This document shows, one piece after another, positions 43,744 through 51,112 of a DNA stretch of 51,112 nucleotides. Under the pieces are notes generated by a model, which saw only the letters and a list, made by a program, of their open reading frames with translations, made no database searches and was not told where the DNA came from. This DNA comes from Vallitalea sp. (GTDB lineage Bacteria; Bacillota; Clostridia; Lachnospirales; Vallitaleaceae), in assembly GCF_025211055.1 (NCBI RefSeq), contig NZ_JAOARO010000055.1, positions 1 to 51,112 on the forward strand, in the 5' to 3' direction. How positions within the stretch are numbered: the first letter of the stretch is position 1; each line of letters starts with the position of its first letter. Both the position numbers and the translations under genes were made by a program.

Positions 43744-43767
43744 AGAGATATAAGGAGGAAGATAATA

Positions 43768-44691
43768 ATGGTAGATCAATTAATAAGAAAGATTAAAGAG
43801 ATGGATAATGCAACTGTTGTAGGATTAGACCCTAGATTGAATTTTGTACCAGAATATATAAAAGAAAGTTCATATGAGAAATATGGAAAGAGTCTTAAGG
43901 GAGTAGCTGATGCATTTTATACCTTTAACAGAGAAATAATAGATAATGTATATGACTTAATACCTGCTGTAAAACCACAGGTTGCAATGTATGAACAATT
44001 TGGTGTTGATGGGCTGAAAGCTTATATAGATACAATAAATTATGCAAAAGAAAAAGGTCTTATAGTAATAGGAGATATAAAAAGAAGTGATATAGCTTCA
44101 ACAGCTTTAGCATATTCCAATGGACATATTGGTAGAGTAGAAGTTGAGGAAGAAGCATTTGAAGTATATAAAGAGGATTTCATAACTCTAAACCCATATC
44201 TAGGTTATGATTCCATAGAGCCTTATATAGGAAATTGTAATGAGTATGATAAAGGATTGTTTGTGCTAGTAAAGACATCTAATCCAAATAGTGGAGAGAT
44301 ACAGGACCTTGTTGTAGAAGGTGAAAAGATATATGAGAGAGTAGGAAAGCTTGTAGCTAGTTGGGGAGAGAAATCAATGGGTGAGCTTGGTTATAGCAGA
44401 GTAGGAGCAGTTGTAGGAGCAACTTATCCAAAGCAGAGTACTGAGCTTAGAAAAATTATGCCTAAGACGTTTTTCTTGGTACCTGGTTATGGTGCACAAG
44501 GGGCTACAGCGGAAGATTTGGCTGGATGTTTTAATAAAGATGGATTGGGAGCTATAGTTAACTCTTCTAGAGGAATTATTGCGGCTTATACTAAGGAAGC
44601 TTATAGGAATAAGTTCAAGGTTGAGGAATTCGGTAAGGCGGCTAGAGAAGCTGTGATTAGTATGAGAGATGATTTGAATAGGGTAAGATAG
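43768..44691 (+). CDS. pyrF: Orotidine 5'-phosphate decarboxylase (type 2)
   Basis: 307 residues, the longer type 2 PyrF. It decarboxylates OMP to UMP. The catalytic Lys/Asp array is GDIKRSDIASTALAYSNGHI near residue 92. NATVVGLDPRLNFVPEYI opens the barrel. VGATYPKQSTELRKIMP and NSSRGIIAAY form the phosphate end. GGAGGAAG precedes the start. A G/C-richer 145-base gap separates it from carA. Confidence 0.97.
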   Translation: MVDQLIRKIKEMDNATVVGLDPRLNFVPEYIKESSYEKYGKSLKGVADAFYTFNREIIDNVYDLIPAVKPQVAMYEQFGVDGLKAYIDTINYAKEKGLIVIGDIKRSDIASTALAYSNGHIGRVEVEEEAFEVYKEDFITLNPYLGYDSIEPYIGNCNEYDKGLFVLVKTSNPNSGEIQDLVVEGEKIYERVGKLVASWGEKSMGELGYSRVGAVVGATYPKQSTELRKIMPKTFFLVPGYGAQGATAEDLAGCFNKDGLGAIVNSSRGIIAAYTKEAYRNKFKVEEFGKAAREAVISMRDDLNRVR

Positions 44692-44836
44692 CTCGCCGTC
44701 CGTGGCTCGCTGCTTCACATACCCCTTTACTACCTTCGGTATTGGATGATGGACTCACGTATGGATAATTAAAATAATAAATTAAAGATAAGGTTTATGA
44801 TGATAGATAATTGATGACTTAGAAGGAGTTTACTAT
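44692..44836 (+). other. G/C-richer gap between pyrF and carA
   Basis: The 60 bases after pyrF (CTCGCCGTCCGTGGCTCGCT...) stand out by G+C content from the surroundings. ATACCCCTTTACTACC at 44719-44734 resembles, in inverted orientation, GGGGAGTAAAGGGGATG at 50873-50889 after pyrD. No clear hairpin with T run is seen. AGAAGGAG at 44821-44828 is the carA ribosome site. Confidence 0.4.
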
Positions 44837-45916
44837 ATGAGAGCTAGATTGATTCTTGAGAATGGGACTGTATTTCATGGGAGAGCTTTTGGGTATCTTA
44901 AGGAGACAGTTGGAGAGGTTGTTTTTAACACTGGAATGACAGGATATCAAGAAGTATTGACTGACCCGTCTTATTATGGACAGATTGTTACTATGACGTA
45001 TCCTTTGATTGGAAATTATGGTATTAATTTGGATGATATGCAGTCTAAGGGAGCTAAGGTTAGAGGATTTATTGTTAGGGAAAAATGTGATGCTCCTAGT
45101 AACTGGAGATGTGAGTTTGAACTTGATACTTATTTGAAAGAGAATAGGATATTAGGTTTGGAAGGTATAGATACTAGGGCATTGACTAAGATAATTAGAA
45201 ACTATGGTACTATGAAGGGGATTATAACATTAAGGGATTTAACTGATAGTCAGATAAAATTACAGTTGGATGGATTTAATAATAATAGTGCGGTAAAAGA
45301 AGTTACTACTAAGGAAGTGCAGATTGAAGATGGTGATGGGTTACATATTGCTATGATGGATTTTGGAATTAAGCAAAATATTATTGATTCATTTAAGAGT
45401 AGAGGATGCAAACTAACTATTTTTCCAGCTAATACGAAAGCAGAAGATGTGTTGGCGGTAGAACCTGATGGAGTATTCTTGTCTAATGGACCTGGAGATC
45501 CAAAGGATATACCAGAGGCTATTGAGGAGATTAAAAAGATAGTTGGGAAAAAGCCTATAACTGGTATATGCTTGGGACATCAACTTTTAGCTCTAGCTCT
45601 TGGTGGTAATACTGAGAAGCTGAAATTTGGACATAGAGGGGCTAATCATCCAGTTAAGGACTTGAAAACTGGCAAAATAATGATAACATCACAGAATCAT
45701 GGTTATGTGGTTACTGATGAGGGTCTGCCAAAGGATGTTAGTGTAACTCATGTAAATATGAATGATAATACTATTGAAGGTATGAGACATAATAAGTATA
45801 AGATGTATAGTATACAGTTTCATCCGGAAGCTTGTCCAGGACCATATGATACAGATGGTATATTTGATGAATTTATTGACATAATGAATGACCAAGGAGG
45901 TAAATTAGATGCCTAA
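44837..45916 (+). CDS. carA: Carbamoyl-phosphate synthase small subunit
   Basis: 359 residues. The glutaminase subunit delivers ammonia to CarB. It has the N-terminal CPSase domain ([33 protein letters not shown]) and a class I amidotransferase with catalytic Cys in [15 protein letters not shown] near residue 243, and the His/Glu pair in [13 protein letters not shown] near 327. It overlaps carB by 8 bases, so translation is coupled. Confidence 0.98.
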   Translation: MRARLILENGTVFHGRAFGYLKETVGEVVFNTGMTGYQEVLTDPSYYGQIVTMTYPLIGNYGINLDDMQSKGAKVRGFIVREKCDAPSNWRCEFELDTYLKENRILGLEGIDTRALTKIIRNYGTMKGIITLRDLTDSQIKLQLDGFNNNSAVKEVTTKEVQIEDGDGLHIAMMDFGIKQNIIDSFKSRGCKLTIFPANTKAEDVLAVEPDGVFLSNGPGDPKDIPEAIEEIKKIVGKKPITGICLGHQLLALALGGNTEKLKFGHRGANHPVKDLKTGKIMITSQNHGYVVTDEGLPKDVSVTHVNMNDNTIEGMRHNKYKMYSIQFHPEACPGPYDTDGIFDEFIDIMNDQGGKLDA

Positions 45917-48900
45917 GGATATGAGCATAAAAAAAGTATTGGTAATAGGTTCAGGACCTATAGTTATTGGACAAGCGGCAGAGTTTGACTATTCAGGGAC
46001 ACAAGCTTGTCAAGCACTGAGAGAAGAAGGAATCGAGACTATATTAGTTAACAGTAATCCAGCTACGATAATGACAGATAAAGAAGTAGCTGATAAAGTA
46101 TATATAGAACCACTTACTATAGAGTATCTAGAAAAAGTAATTGATATTGAAAGACCTGATAGTTTGATTGCGGGTATGGGTGGTCAAACAGGACTTAATA
46201 TAGCTGTTGAACTCTATGATAGTGGAATACTAGATAAGTATAACGTTCGTGTGATAGGAACGTCCATAGAGGCAATAAAAGAAGGAGAAGACAGGGAAGA
46301 TTTTAAGAAATTGATGGAGAGAATTGACCAGCCTGTAATAGAGAGCAAAATTGTAACCAGTATGGAAGAAGGTGTAGATTTTGCTGCTAAGATTGGTTAT
46401 CCTGTTGTAGTAAGACCAGCTTATACACTTGGTGGAAGTGGTGGAGGAATTGCTGAAGACAGAGAAGAATTAAAACAAATACTAGCTAAAGGTCTACAAT
46501 TAAGCAGAGTTGGACAGGTTTTATTAGAAAAATCAATAAAAGGTTGGAAAGAAATAGAGTATGAAGTTATGAGAGACTCTTTTGGCAACTGTATAACTGT
46601 ATGTAATATGGAAAACATTGACCCTGTTGGAGTACATACAGGTGATAGTATTGTTGTAGCACCATCACAGACTCTATCAGATGTAGAATATCAAATGTTA
46701 AGAAAAGCGTCTATAGACATAATAAATGCTATAGGGATTGAAGGAGGATGTAATGTCCAGTTAGCACTTCATCCAGATAGCTATGAATATGCAGTAATTG
46801 AAATCAATCCAAGAGTAAGTCGTTCTTCAGCTCTAGCATCAAAAGCAACAGGTTATCCAATAGCCAAAGTAAGTACTAAGATAGCATTAGGCTATGGACT
46901 AGAAGAAATTAGTAATGCGGTAACTAAGAAGACAAAAGCATGTTTTGAACCAACACTTGATTATTGTGTTATAAAAATACCAAAATGGCCTTTTGACAAA
47001 TTCAGAAGAGCTAAAAAGACATTAGGAACTAAGATGATGGCCACTGGAGAAGTTATGGCAATAGGAAATAACTTTGAATCAGCATTATTAAAGGCAATTC
47101 GTTCCCTTGAGATAGGAGAATACTCACTATATCATAAAAAAGCAGCTACAAGAAGTTTGGAAGAATTAAAAAGAAGAGTACAGATACCTGATGATGAAAG
47201 ATTATTTGACTTAGCTGAGCTTCTAAGAAGAAATTATAGAATAGATAAAGTATGTAGAATTACTGGAATAGATGAATTCTTTGTAAATAAAATAAAAGGA
47301 ATAGTTAATGAGGAAGAGAAACTCAGAACTAAGACAATAGATGATGTAGATAGAGAATGGATGTTATATCTTAAGAAAAAAGGTTTCTCTGACAAAGCTA
47401 TAGCGGATTTTGTAAATTGTAAACCAGTAGAAGTATACAATCTTAGAAAAGCCTACCATATAAAAGCAGTATTTAAGATGGTAGATACATGTGGTGGTGA
47501 ATTTGAAGCTCTATCACCATATTATTACTCAACATATGATGAATATGATGAGGTAGAAGTTTCAGATAACAAAAAAGTAATGGTTATAGGCTCTGGGCCT
47601 ATTAGGATAGGACAGGGAATAGAATTTGATTATTGTAGTGTACACAGTATATTAGCACTGAAAAAAGCAGGAATAGAAACAATAATAGCCAATAACAATC
47701 CAGAAACGGTTAGTACAGATTTTGATACAGCTGATAAACTGTATTTTGAACCGCTTACAGAAGAGGATGTACTTAATATCATTGAAAAAGAAAACCCAGA
47801 TGGTGTCATACTTCAATTTGGAGGACAAACAGCCATTAAGCTAGCTGGATTTCTGGATGAAATGAATGTAAATGTGTTAGGAACTAAGCCTAAGCAAATA
47901 GATGAATCAGAAGATAGAGAAAAATTCGATGAATTAATGGAGTCTCTTGGAATAGAAAGACCTAAGGGTAAAGCGGTATGGAATTTACAGGAAGGATTGG
48001 AAGAAGCAGAAATATTAGGATATCCTGTACTTGTAAGACCATCCTATGTACTTGGTGGACAAGGTATGGAGATTACTTACGACAAGATAGAATTGGAAAG
48101 ATACCTAGTACAAGCCTTTGAAAGAGACAGCAAGAACCCAGTATTGATTGATAGATACTTGATAGGTAGAGAGATTGAAGTAGATGCAATATGTGATGGA
48201 GAAGATATCTTAATACCTGGAATCATGGAACATCTTGAAAGAGCGGGAGTCCATTCAGGAGATAGTATATCAATATATCCATCCAAAAATATTGAGCAGG
48301 AAATAAAAGACAAGATTCTTCATCATACCAGACAGATAGCAAAAGCTCTAAAAGTAGTTGGTATGATTAATATTCAATACATTGAATATAAGGATGAAGT
48401 ATATATCATAGAAGTAAATCCTAGGTCTTCTAGAACAGTTCCATATATAAGTAAAGTAACAGGAGTTCCAATGATTGACCTAGCAACAAAAGTAATGCTA
48501 GGAAGTAAACTTAGTGAGTTAGGATTTGGAACAGGATTATATAAAGAAGCAGATACAATAGCCATTAAAGTACCAGTATTCTCTACTCAAAAATTACCTG
48601 ATGTAGAAGTTAGCTTAGGACCAGAAATGAGGTCAACAGGTGAGGTTCTAGGAGTTGGAAAGACTTTTGAAGAGGCATTGTTCAAAGGATTCATAGCTTC
48701 TGGTATGAATATGCCAAAAGAAGGTGGAACAATCCTAGCTACTATAAAACCTTATGACCAAGAAGAATTCATACCTATAGCAAAAGGATTTGCTGATAAG
48801 GGATATAGATTCCTCGCAACAGAGGGTACTGCAAAAATTCTAAAAGAACATGATATAGATGTAAGTATCGTAAAGAAAATCAGTGAAGGCGTACCAAATA

Positions 48901-49127
48901 TTCTAGACTTAATTAGAAGTGGTATGTTAGACTTAGTAATAAATACACCTACTAAAGCAAATGATTCAACAAGAGACGGATTCAGGATTAGGAGAGCGGC
49001 AATAGAAGCTTCGGTACCAGTATTGACTTCTCTTGATACAGCTAGAGGATTGTTAGATATCTTGTGTACAGATTTGAAACATGAGGATACGGATGTGTAC
49101 AATTTAGGGGTCAGGGTAAAGTGTTAG
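45909..49127 (+). CDS. carB: Carbamoyl-phosphate synthase large subunit
   Basis: 1072 residues with the duplicated ATP-grasp plan. The N-terminal half ([58 protein letters not shown]) makes carboxyphosphate. The C-terminal half ([56 protein letters not shown]) phosphorylates carbamate. The MGS-like regulatory domain ends the protein ([34 protein letters not shown]). Full length compared with E. coli (1073). AAGGAGG lies before ATG 45909. Confidence 0.98.
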   Translation: MPKDMSIKKVLVIGSGPIVIGQAAEFDYSGTQACQALREEGIETILVNSNPATIMTDKEVADKVYIEPLTIEYLEKVIDIERPDSLIAGMGGQTGLNIAVELYDSGILDKYNVRVIGTSIEAIKEGEDREDFKKLMERIDQPVIESKIVTSMEEGVDFAAKIGYPVVVRPAYTLGGSGGGIAEDREELKQILAKGLQLSRVGQVLLEKSIKGWKEIEYEVMRDSFGNCITVCNMENIDPVGVHTGDSIVVAPSQTLSDVEYQMLRKASIDIINAIGIEGGCNVQLALHPDSYEYAVIEINPRVSRSSALASKATGYPIAKVSTKIALGYGLEEISNAVTKKTKACFEPTLDYCVIKIPKWPFDKFRRAKKTLGTKMMATGEVMAIGNNFESALLKAIRSLEIGEYSLYHKKAATRSLEELKRRVQIPDDERLFDLAELLRRNYRIDKVCRITGIDEFFVNKIKGIVNEEEKLRTKTIDDVDREWMLYLKKKGFSDKAIADFVNCKPVEVYNLRKAYHIKAVFKMVDTCGGEFEALSPYYYSTYDEYDEVEVSDNKKVMVIGSGPIRIGQGIEFDYCSVHSILALKKAGIETIIANNNPETVSTDFDTADKLYFEPLTEEDVLNIIEKENPDGVILQFGGQTAIKLAGFLDEMNVNVLGTKPKQIDESEDREKFDELMESLGIERPKGKAVWNLQEGLEEAEILGYPVLVRPSYVLGGQGMEITYDKIELERYLVQAFERDSKNPVLIDRYLIGREIEVDAICDGEDILIPGIMEHLERAGVHSGDSISIYPSKNIEQEIKDKILHHTRQIAKALKVVGMINIQYIEYKDEVYIIEVNPRSSRTVPYISKVTGVPMIDLATKVMLGSKLSELGFGTGLYKEADTIAIKVPVFSTQKLPDVEVSLGPEMRSTGEVLGVGKTFEEALFKGFIASGMNMPKEGGTILATIKPYDQEEFIPIAKGFADKGYRFLATEGTAKILKEHDIDVSIVKKISEGVPNILDLIRSGMLDLVINTPTKANDSTRDGFRIRRAAIEASVPVLTSLDTARGLLDILCTDLKHEDTDVYNLGVRVKC

Positions 49128-49183
49128 AACGGGATTATAGTGCAAATAGTAAGTTGATGAATAACATCTGGAAAGGAGATATT

Positions 49184-49960
49184 ATGTGTCAGGATAATTT
49201 TAGAGATAAGCAAGAGGCAGAGATAATATCTAATGTGGAAATAGCGGATAATGTATATAGAATGGTTATTAGGCAGGAAGAGATTGCTGTTAATGCTAAG
49301 GCAGGACAATTTATTAATGTTTATTGTAAGGCTGAAAGTAGGATATTGCCTAGGCCTATAAGTATTTGTGAAGTGGATAGAGAGTGTGGATTAGTTACGA
49401 TTGTTTATATGATTGTTGGTATGGGAACTAAGGAATTCTCTGACCTTGATTCAGGGGATAGAATTGAAGTGTTAGGTCCATTAGGTAATGGGTTCAAGAT
49501 TAAAGATTGTGAAGAGAGTATTATTGTTGGTGGTGGGGTTGGTGCGCCACCTCTTCTTGAGCTTGTGAAGAATCTTCCTGGTAAGAAAAAAGTTTTTCTT
49601 GGATTCAGAAGTGGGTCGTTCTTGACGAAGGAATTTGAGAAATATGCAGAAGTTCATGTTGCGACTGATGATGGTTCGGTTGGAGAAAAAGGAAATGTAG
49701 TTCAGTTGATGGAAAAAGTGGGAGCTAAAGGAAGTATCATATATTCTTGTGGACCAAAACCTATGTTGGCTGCTGTCAAAGATATGGCTGAGAGATTAGA
49801 AGTAGATGCTCAGATATCATTAGAAGAAAGAATGGGCTGTGGTATAGGGGCTTGTGTAGGATGTATATGTAAGATTAAAGCAGATAATGAGTTAGGATAT
49901 GTTCATAAAAAAGTCTGTAAGGATGGACCTGTTTTTGATGCTAAGGAGGTAATATTTTAA
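49184..49960 (+). CDS. pyrK: Dihydroorotate dehydrogenase electron-transfer subunit
   Basis: 258 residues. PyrK carries FAD and a 2Fe-2S cluster and passes electrons from the PyrD subunit to NAD+. It shows the FAD motif [16 protein letters not shown] site [18 protein letters not shown], and the cluster-binding [14 protein letters not shown] with a last Cys in [14 protein letters not shown] 49184 follows GGAAAGGAG. The frame extends left to 49121, but that part overlaps carB. It overlaps pyrD by one base (TAATG). Confidence 0.97.
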   Translation: MCQDNFRDKQEAEIISNVEIADNVYRMVIRQEEIAVNAKAGQFINVYCKAESRILPRPISICEVDRECGLVTIVYMIVGMGTKEFSDLDSGDRIEVLGPLGNGFKIKDCEESIIVGGGVGAPPLLELVKNLPGKKKVFLGFRSGSFLTKEFEKYAEVHVATDDGSVGEKGNVVQLMEKVGAKGSIIYSCGPKPMLAAVKDMAERLEVDAQISLEERMGCGIGACVGCICKIKADNELGYVHKKVCKDGPVFDAKEVIF

Positions 49961-50862
49961 TGAATACTTCAGTAAATATAGCAGGGATTGATTTTAAGAA
50001 TCCCGTGATGACTGCTTCTGGAACTTTTGGGTCTGGGAAAGAGTACTCGGAATTTGTAGACCTTAATAGACTTGGGGGAGTAGTTGTTAAGGGAGTTGCA
50101 AGTAATGAATGGTTAGGAAATCCAGTACCAAGAATTGCAGAGACTTATGGTGGAATGCTTAATGCAGTTGGTTTACAAAATCCTGGTGTAGATGTTTTTA
50201 TAGAGGAAGATATTCCTTTTCTTAGAAAGTATGATACCAGAATTATTGTTAATATAGCTGGAAAAACTGTAGATGAATATGTAGAGGTGGCTGAGAAACT
50301 TCAAGATGCAGATATAGATATGATAGAACTTAATATATCTTGTCCTAATGTTAAAGAGGGTGGTGTAGCATTTGGGACTGACCCTAAAATGGCTGAGTAT
50401 GTTACATCTGAGGTGAAAAAATATGCTAAACAACCTTTGATAGTGAAATTGAGTCCTAATGTGACAGATATTACAGAAATAGCTAGGGCAGTAGAAGCAG
50501 GTGGGGCGGACTGTGTTTCATTAATTAATACTTTGCTAGGTATGAAGATAGATATTTATAAGAGGAAACCTGTACTTGCTAATAGAGTTGGAGGATTCTC
50601 GGGACCTGCTATAAAACCTGTTGCAGTAAGAATGGTGAATCAGGTATATAATAGCATTAAATTGCCTATTATAGGTCTTGGAGGGATATGTAATGGGGAA
50701 GATGCTATTGAGTTCATGTTGGCTGGAGCTACGGGAATAGCTGTTGGGACTGCTAATTTTATGAATCCTAGGGCAACGGTTGATGTTATTGAAGGAATTG
50801 AGAGATATATGGAGAGTATGGGAGTTAAGGATGTTGGGGAATTGATTGGTGGGGTTGAGTAA
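49960..50862 (+). CDS. pyrD: Dihydroorotate dehydrogenase B, catalytic subunit
   Basis: 300 residues, class 1B, an FMN barrel that oxidises dihydroorotate to orotate with PyrK. It shows the start [20 protein letters not shown], catalytic Cys in [17 protein letters not shown] near residue 134 (class 1 uses Cys as base), [10 protein letters not shown], and FMN phosphate site [30 protein letters not shown] at 49940-49949 lies within the end of pyrK. pyrE is expected downstream but not reached. Confidence 0.98.
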   Translation: MNTSVNIAGIDFKNPVMTASGTFGSGKEYSEFVDLNRLGGVVVKGVASNEWLGNPVPRIAETYGGMLNAVGLQNPGVDVFIEEDIPFLRKYDTRIIVNIAGKTVDEYVEVAEKLQDADIDMIELNISCPNVKEGGVAFGTDPKMAEYVTSEVKKYAKQPLIVKLSPNVTDITEIARAVEAGGADCVSLINTLLGMKIDIYKRKPVLANRVGGFSGPAIKPVAVRMVNQVYNSIKLPIIGLGGICNGEDAIEFMLAGATGIAVGTANFMNPRATVDVIEGIERYMESMGVKDVGELIGGVE

Positions 50863-51112
50863 TAAGTAACGGTCGGGGAGTAAAGGGGATGTTACGCCGG
50901 CAGGTTATACGTCCTGTATAAATTGCCTATACAACAAAATAGAAACTAAATAAAGTATTGAAATTAAATAATATAATAATCTCTCGGAATCTTGAGAGAT
51001 CATGTCAGCAAAGCTGACAAAAGCACTTTGACAAGTAAATATTGTCTGAATTACAAATAAAAGTAGAAAAATGGGTAAAAGAAATAGACATAACTGCTGT
51101 TATGCTTTAAAA
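50863..51112 (+). other. Region after pyrD with two hairpins
   Basis: A G/C-richer piece (50868-50905) is followed by ATCTCTC/GAGAGAT (50979-51000) and TGTCAGC/GCTGACA (51003-51019). Neither has a good T run. The last 60 bases open a frame that leaves the window (KVEKWVKEIDITAVML), perhaps a further gene. Confidence 0.4.

Overview
The window is AT-rich (about 30 percent GC by eye) and reads as the chromosome of an anaerobic low-GC Firmicute of class Clostridia. The evidence is the [FeFe]-hydrogenase maturase HydG with a TM1266-type regulator, the gene order rho-rpmE-DUF1385-prmC-prfA, PyrR-type control of a pyrK-containing pyr operon, DegV and DUF1540 proteins, GlpP antitermination, and frequent TTG/GTG starts with strong AGGAGG sites. 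Vallitaleaceae or a relative in Lachnospirales is a guess from style only.

Positions 1 to about 14100 are the most unusual part. Thirteen copies of a structured repeat (nine complete, four truncated) sit between short, same-strand, functionally unrelated genes: an unknown protein, a ThyX-like protein, a Nudix hydrolase, a PhnP-like metallo-hydrolase, a four-helix membrane protein, a methyltransferase, an alpha/beta hydrolase, a GNAT acetyltransferase and several decayed genes. Each complete repeat has the outline of an integron attC site: an outer 7-mer of type RYYYAAC / GTTRRRY, an unpaired spacer, a second paired box around TATTTCCG, and a variable inner hairpin. The right 7-mer of one copy usually complements the left 7-mer of the next copy, as expected if each gene plus its own attC is one mobile cassette. 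No integrase is visible, so the segment looks like an integron cassette array (a CALIN, or the distal part of an integron whose integrase lies left of the window) with decaying cassettes.

The right end of the array carries a predicted conflict or defence module. A cassette with a two-helix TRADD-N-associated-type membrane protein is followed by a small one-helix protein overlapping a 791-residue NB-ARC/STAND ATPase with TPR-like repeats. The small protein's C-terminus and the ATPase's N-terminus carry the same NMAGRDVN motif, which suggests templated, amyloid-like signalling from sensor to membrane effector.

From 14.2 kb onward the content is more ordinary: a diguanylate cyclase (-); hydG, a small unknown gene and a TM1266-like regulator behind a structured leader; a glycerol operon (glpP, membrane protein, glpK) with a leader terminator; the wreck of a trans-AT polyketide locus (broken hydrolase, broken acyltransferase, intact Sfp-type PPTase, thioesterase remnant); def; a BtrH-like protein (-); a two-P-loop ATPase; small low-complexity, DUF1540 and DegV proteins; and an ExbB/ExbD-like three-gene operon (-).

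The right half is core metabolism and information genes: mgtE with a short upstream ORF inside a possible RNA switch; rho, rpmE, DUF1385, prmC, prfA; a CPA2 antiporter with two PII-like proteins and a CBS protein; then pyrC-pyrF-carA-carB-pyrK-pyrD behind a PyrR-type binding hairpin and terminator. The pyr operon covers carbamoyl phosphate synthesis, dihydroorotase, dihydroorotate oxidation and OMP decarboxylation. pyrB and pyrE are not in the window.
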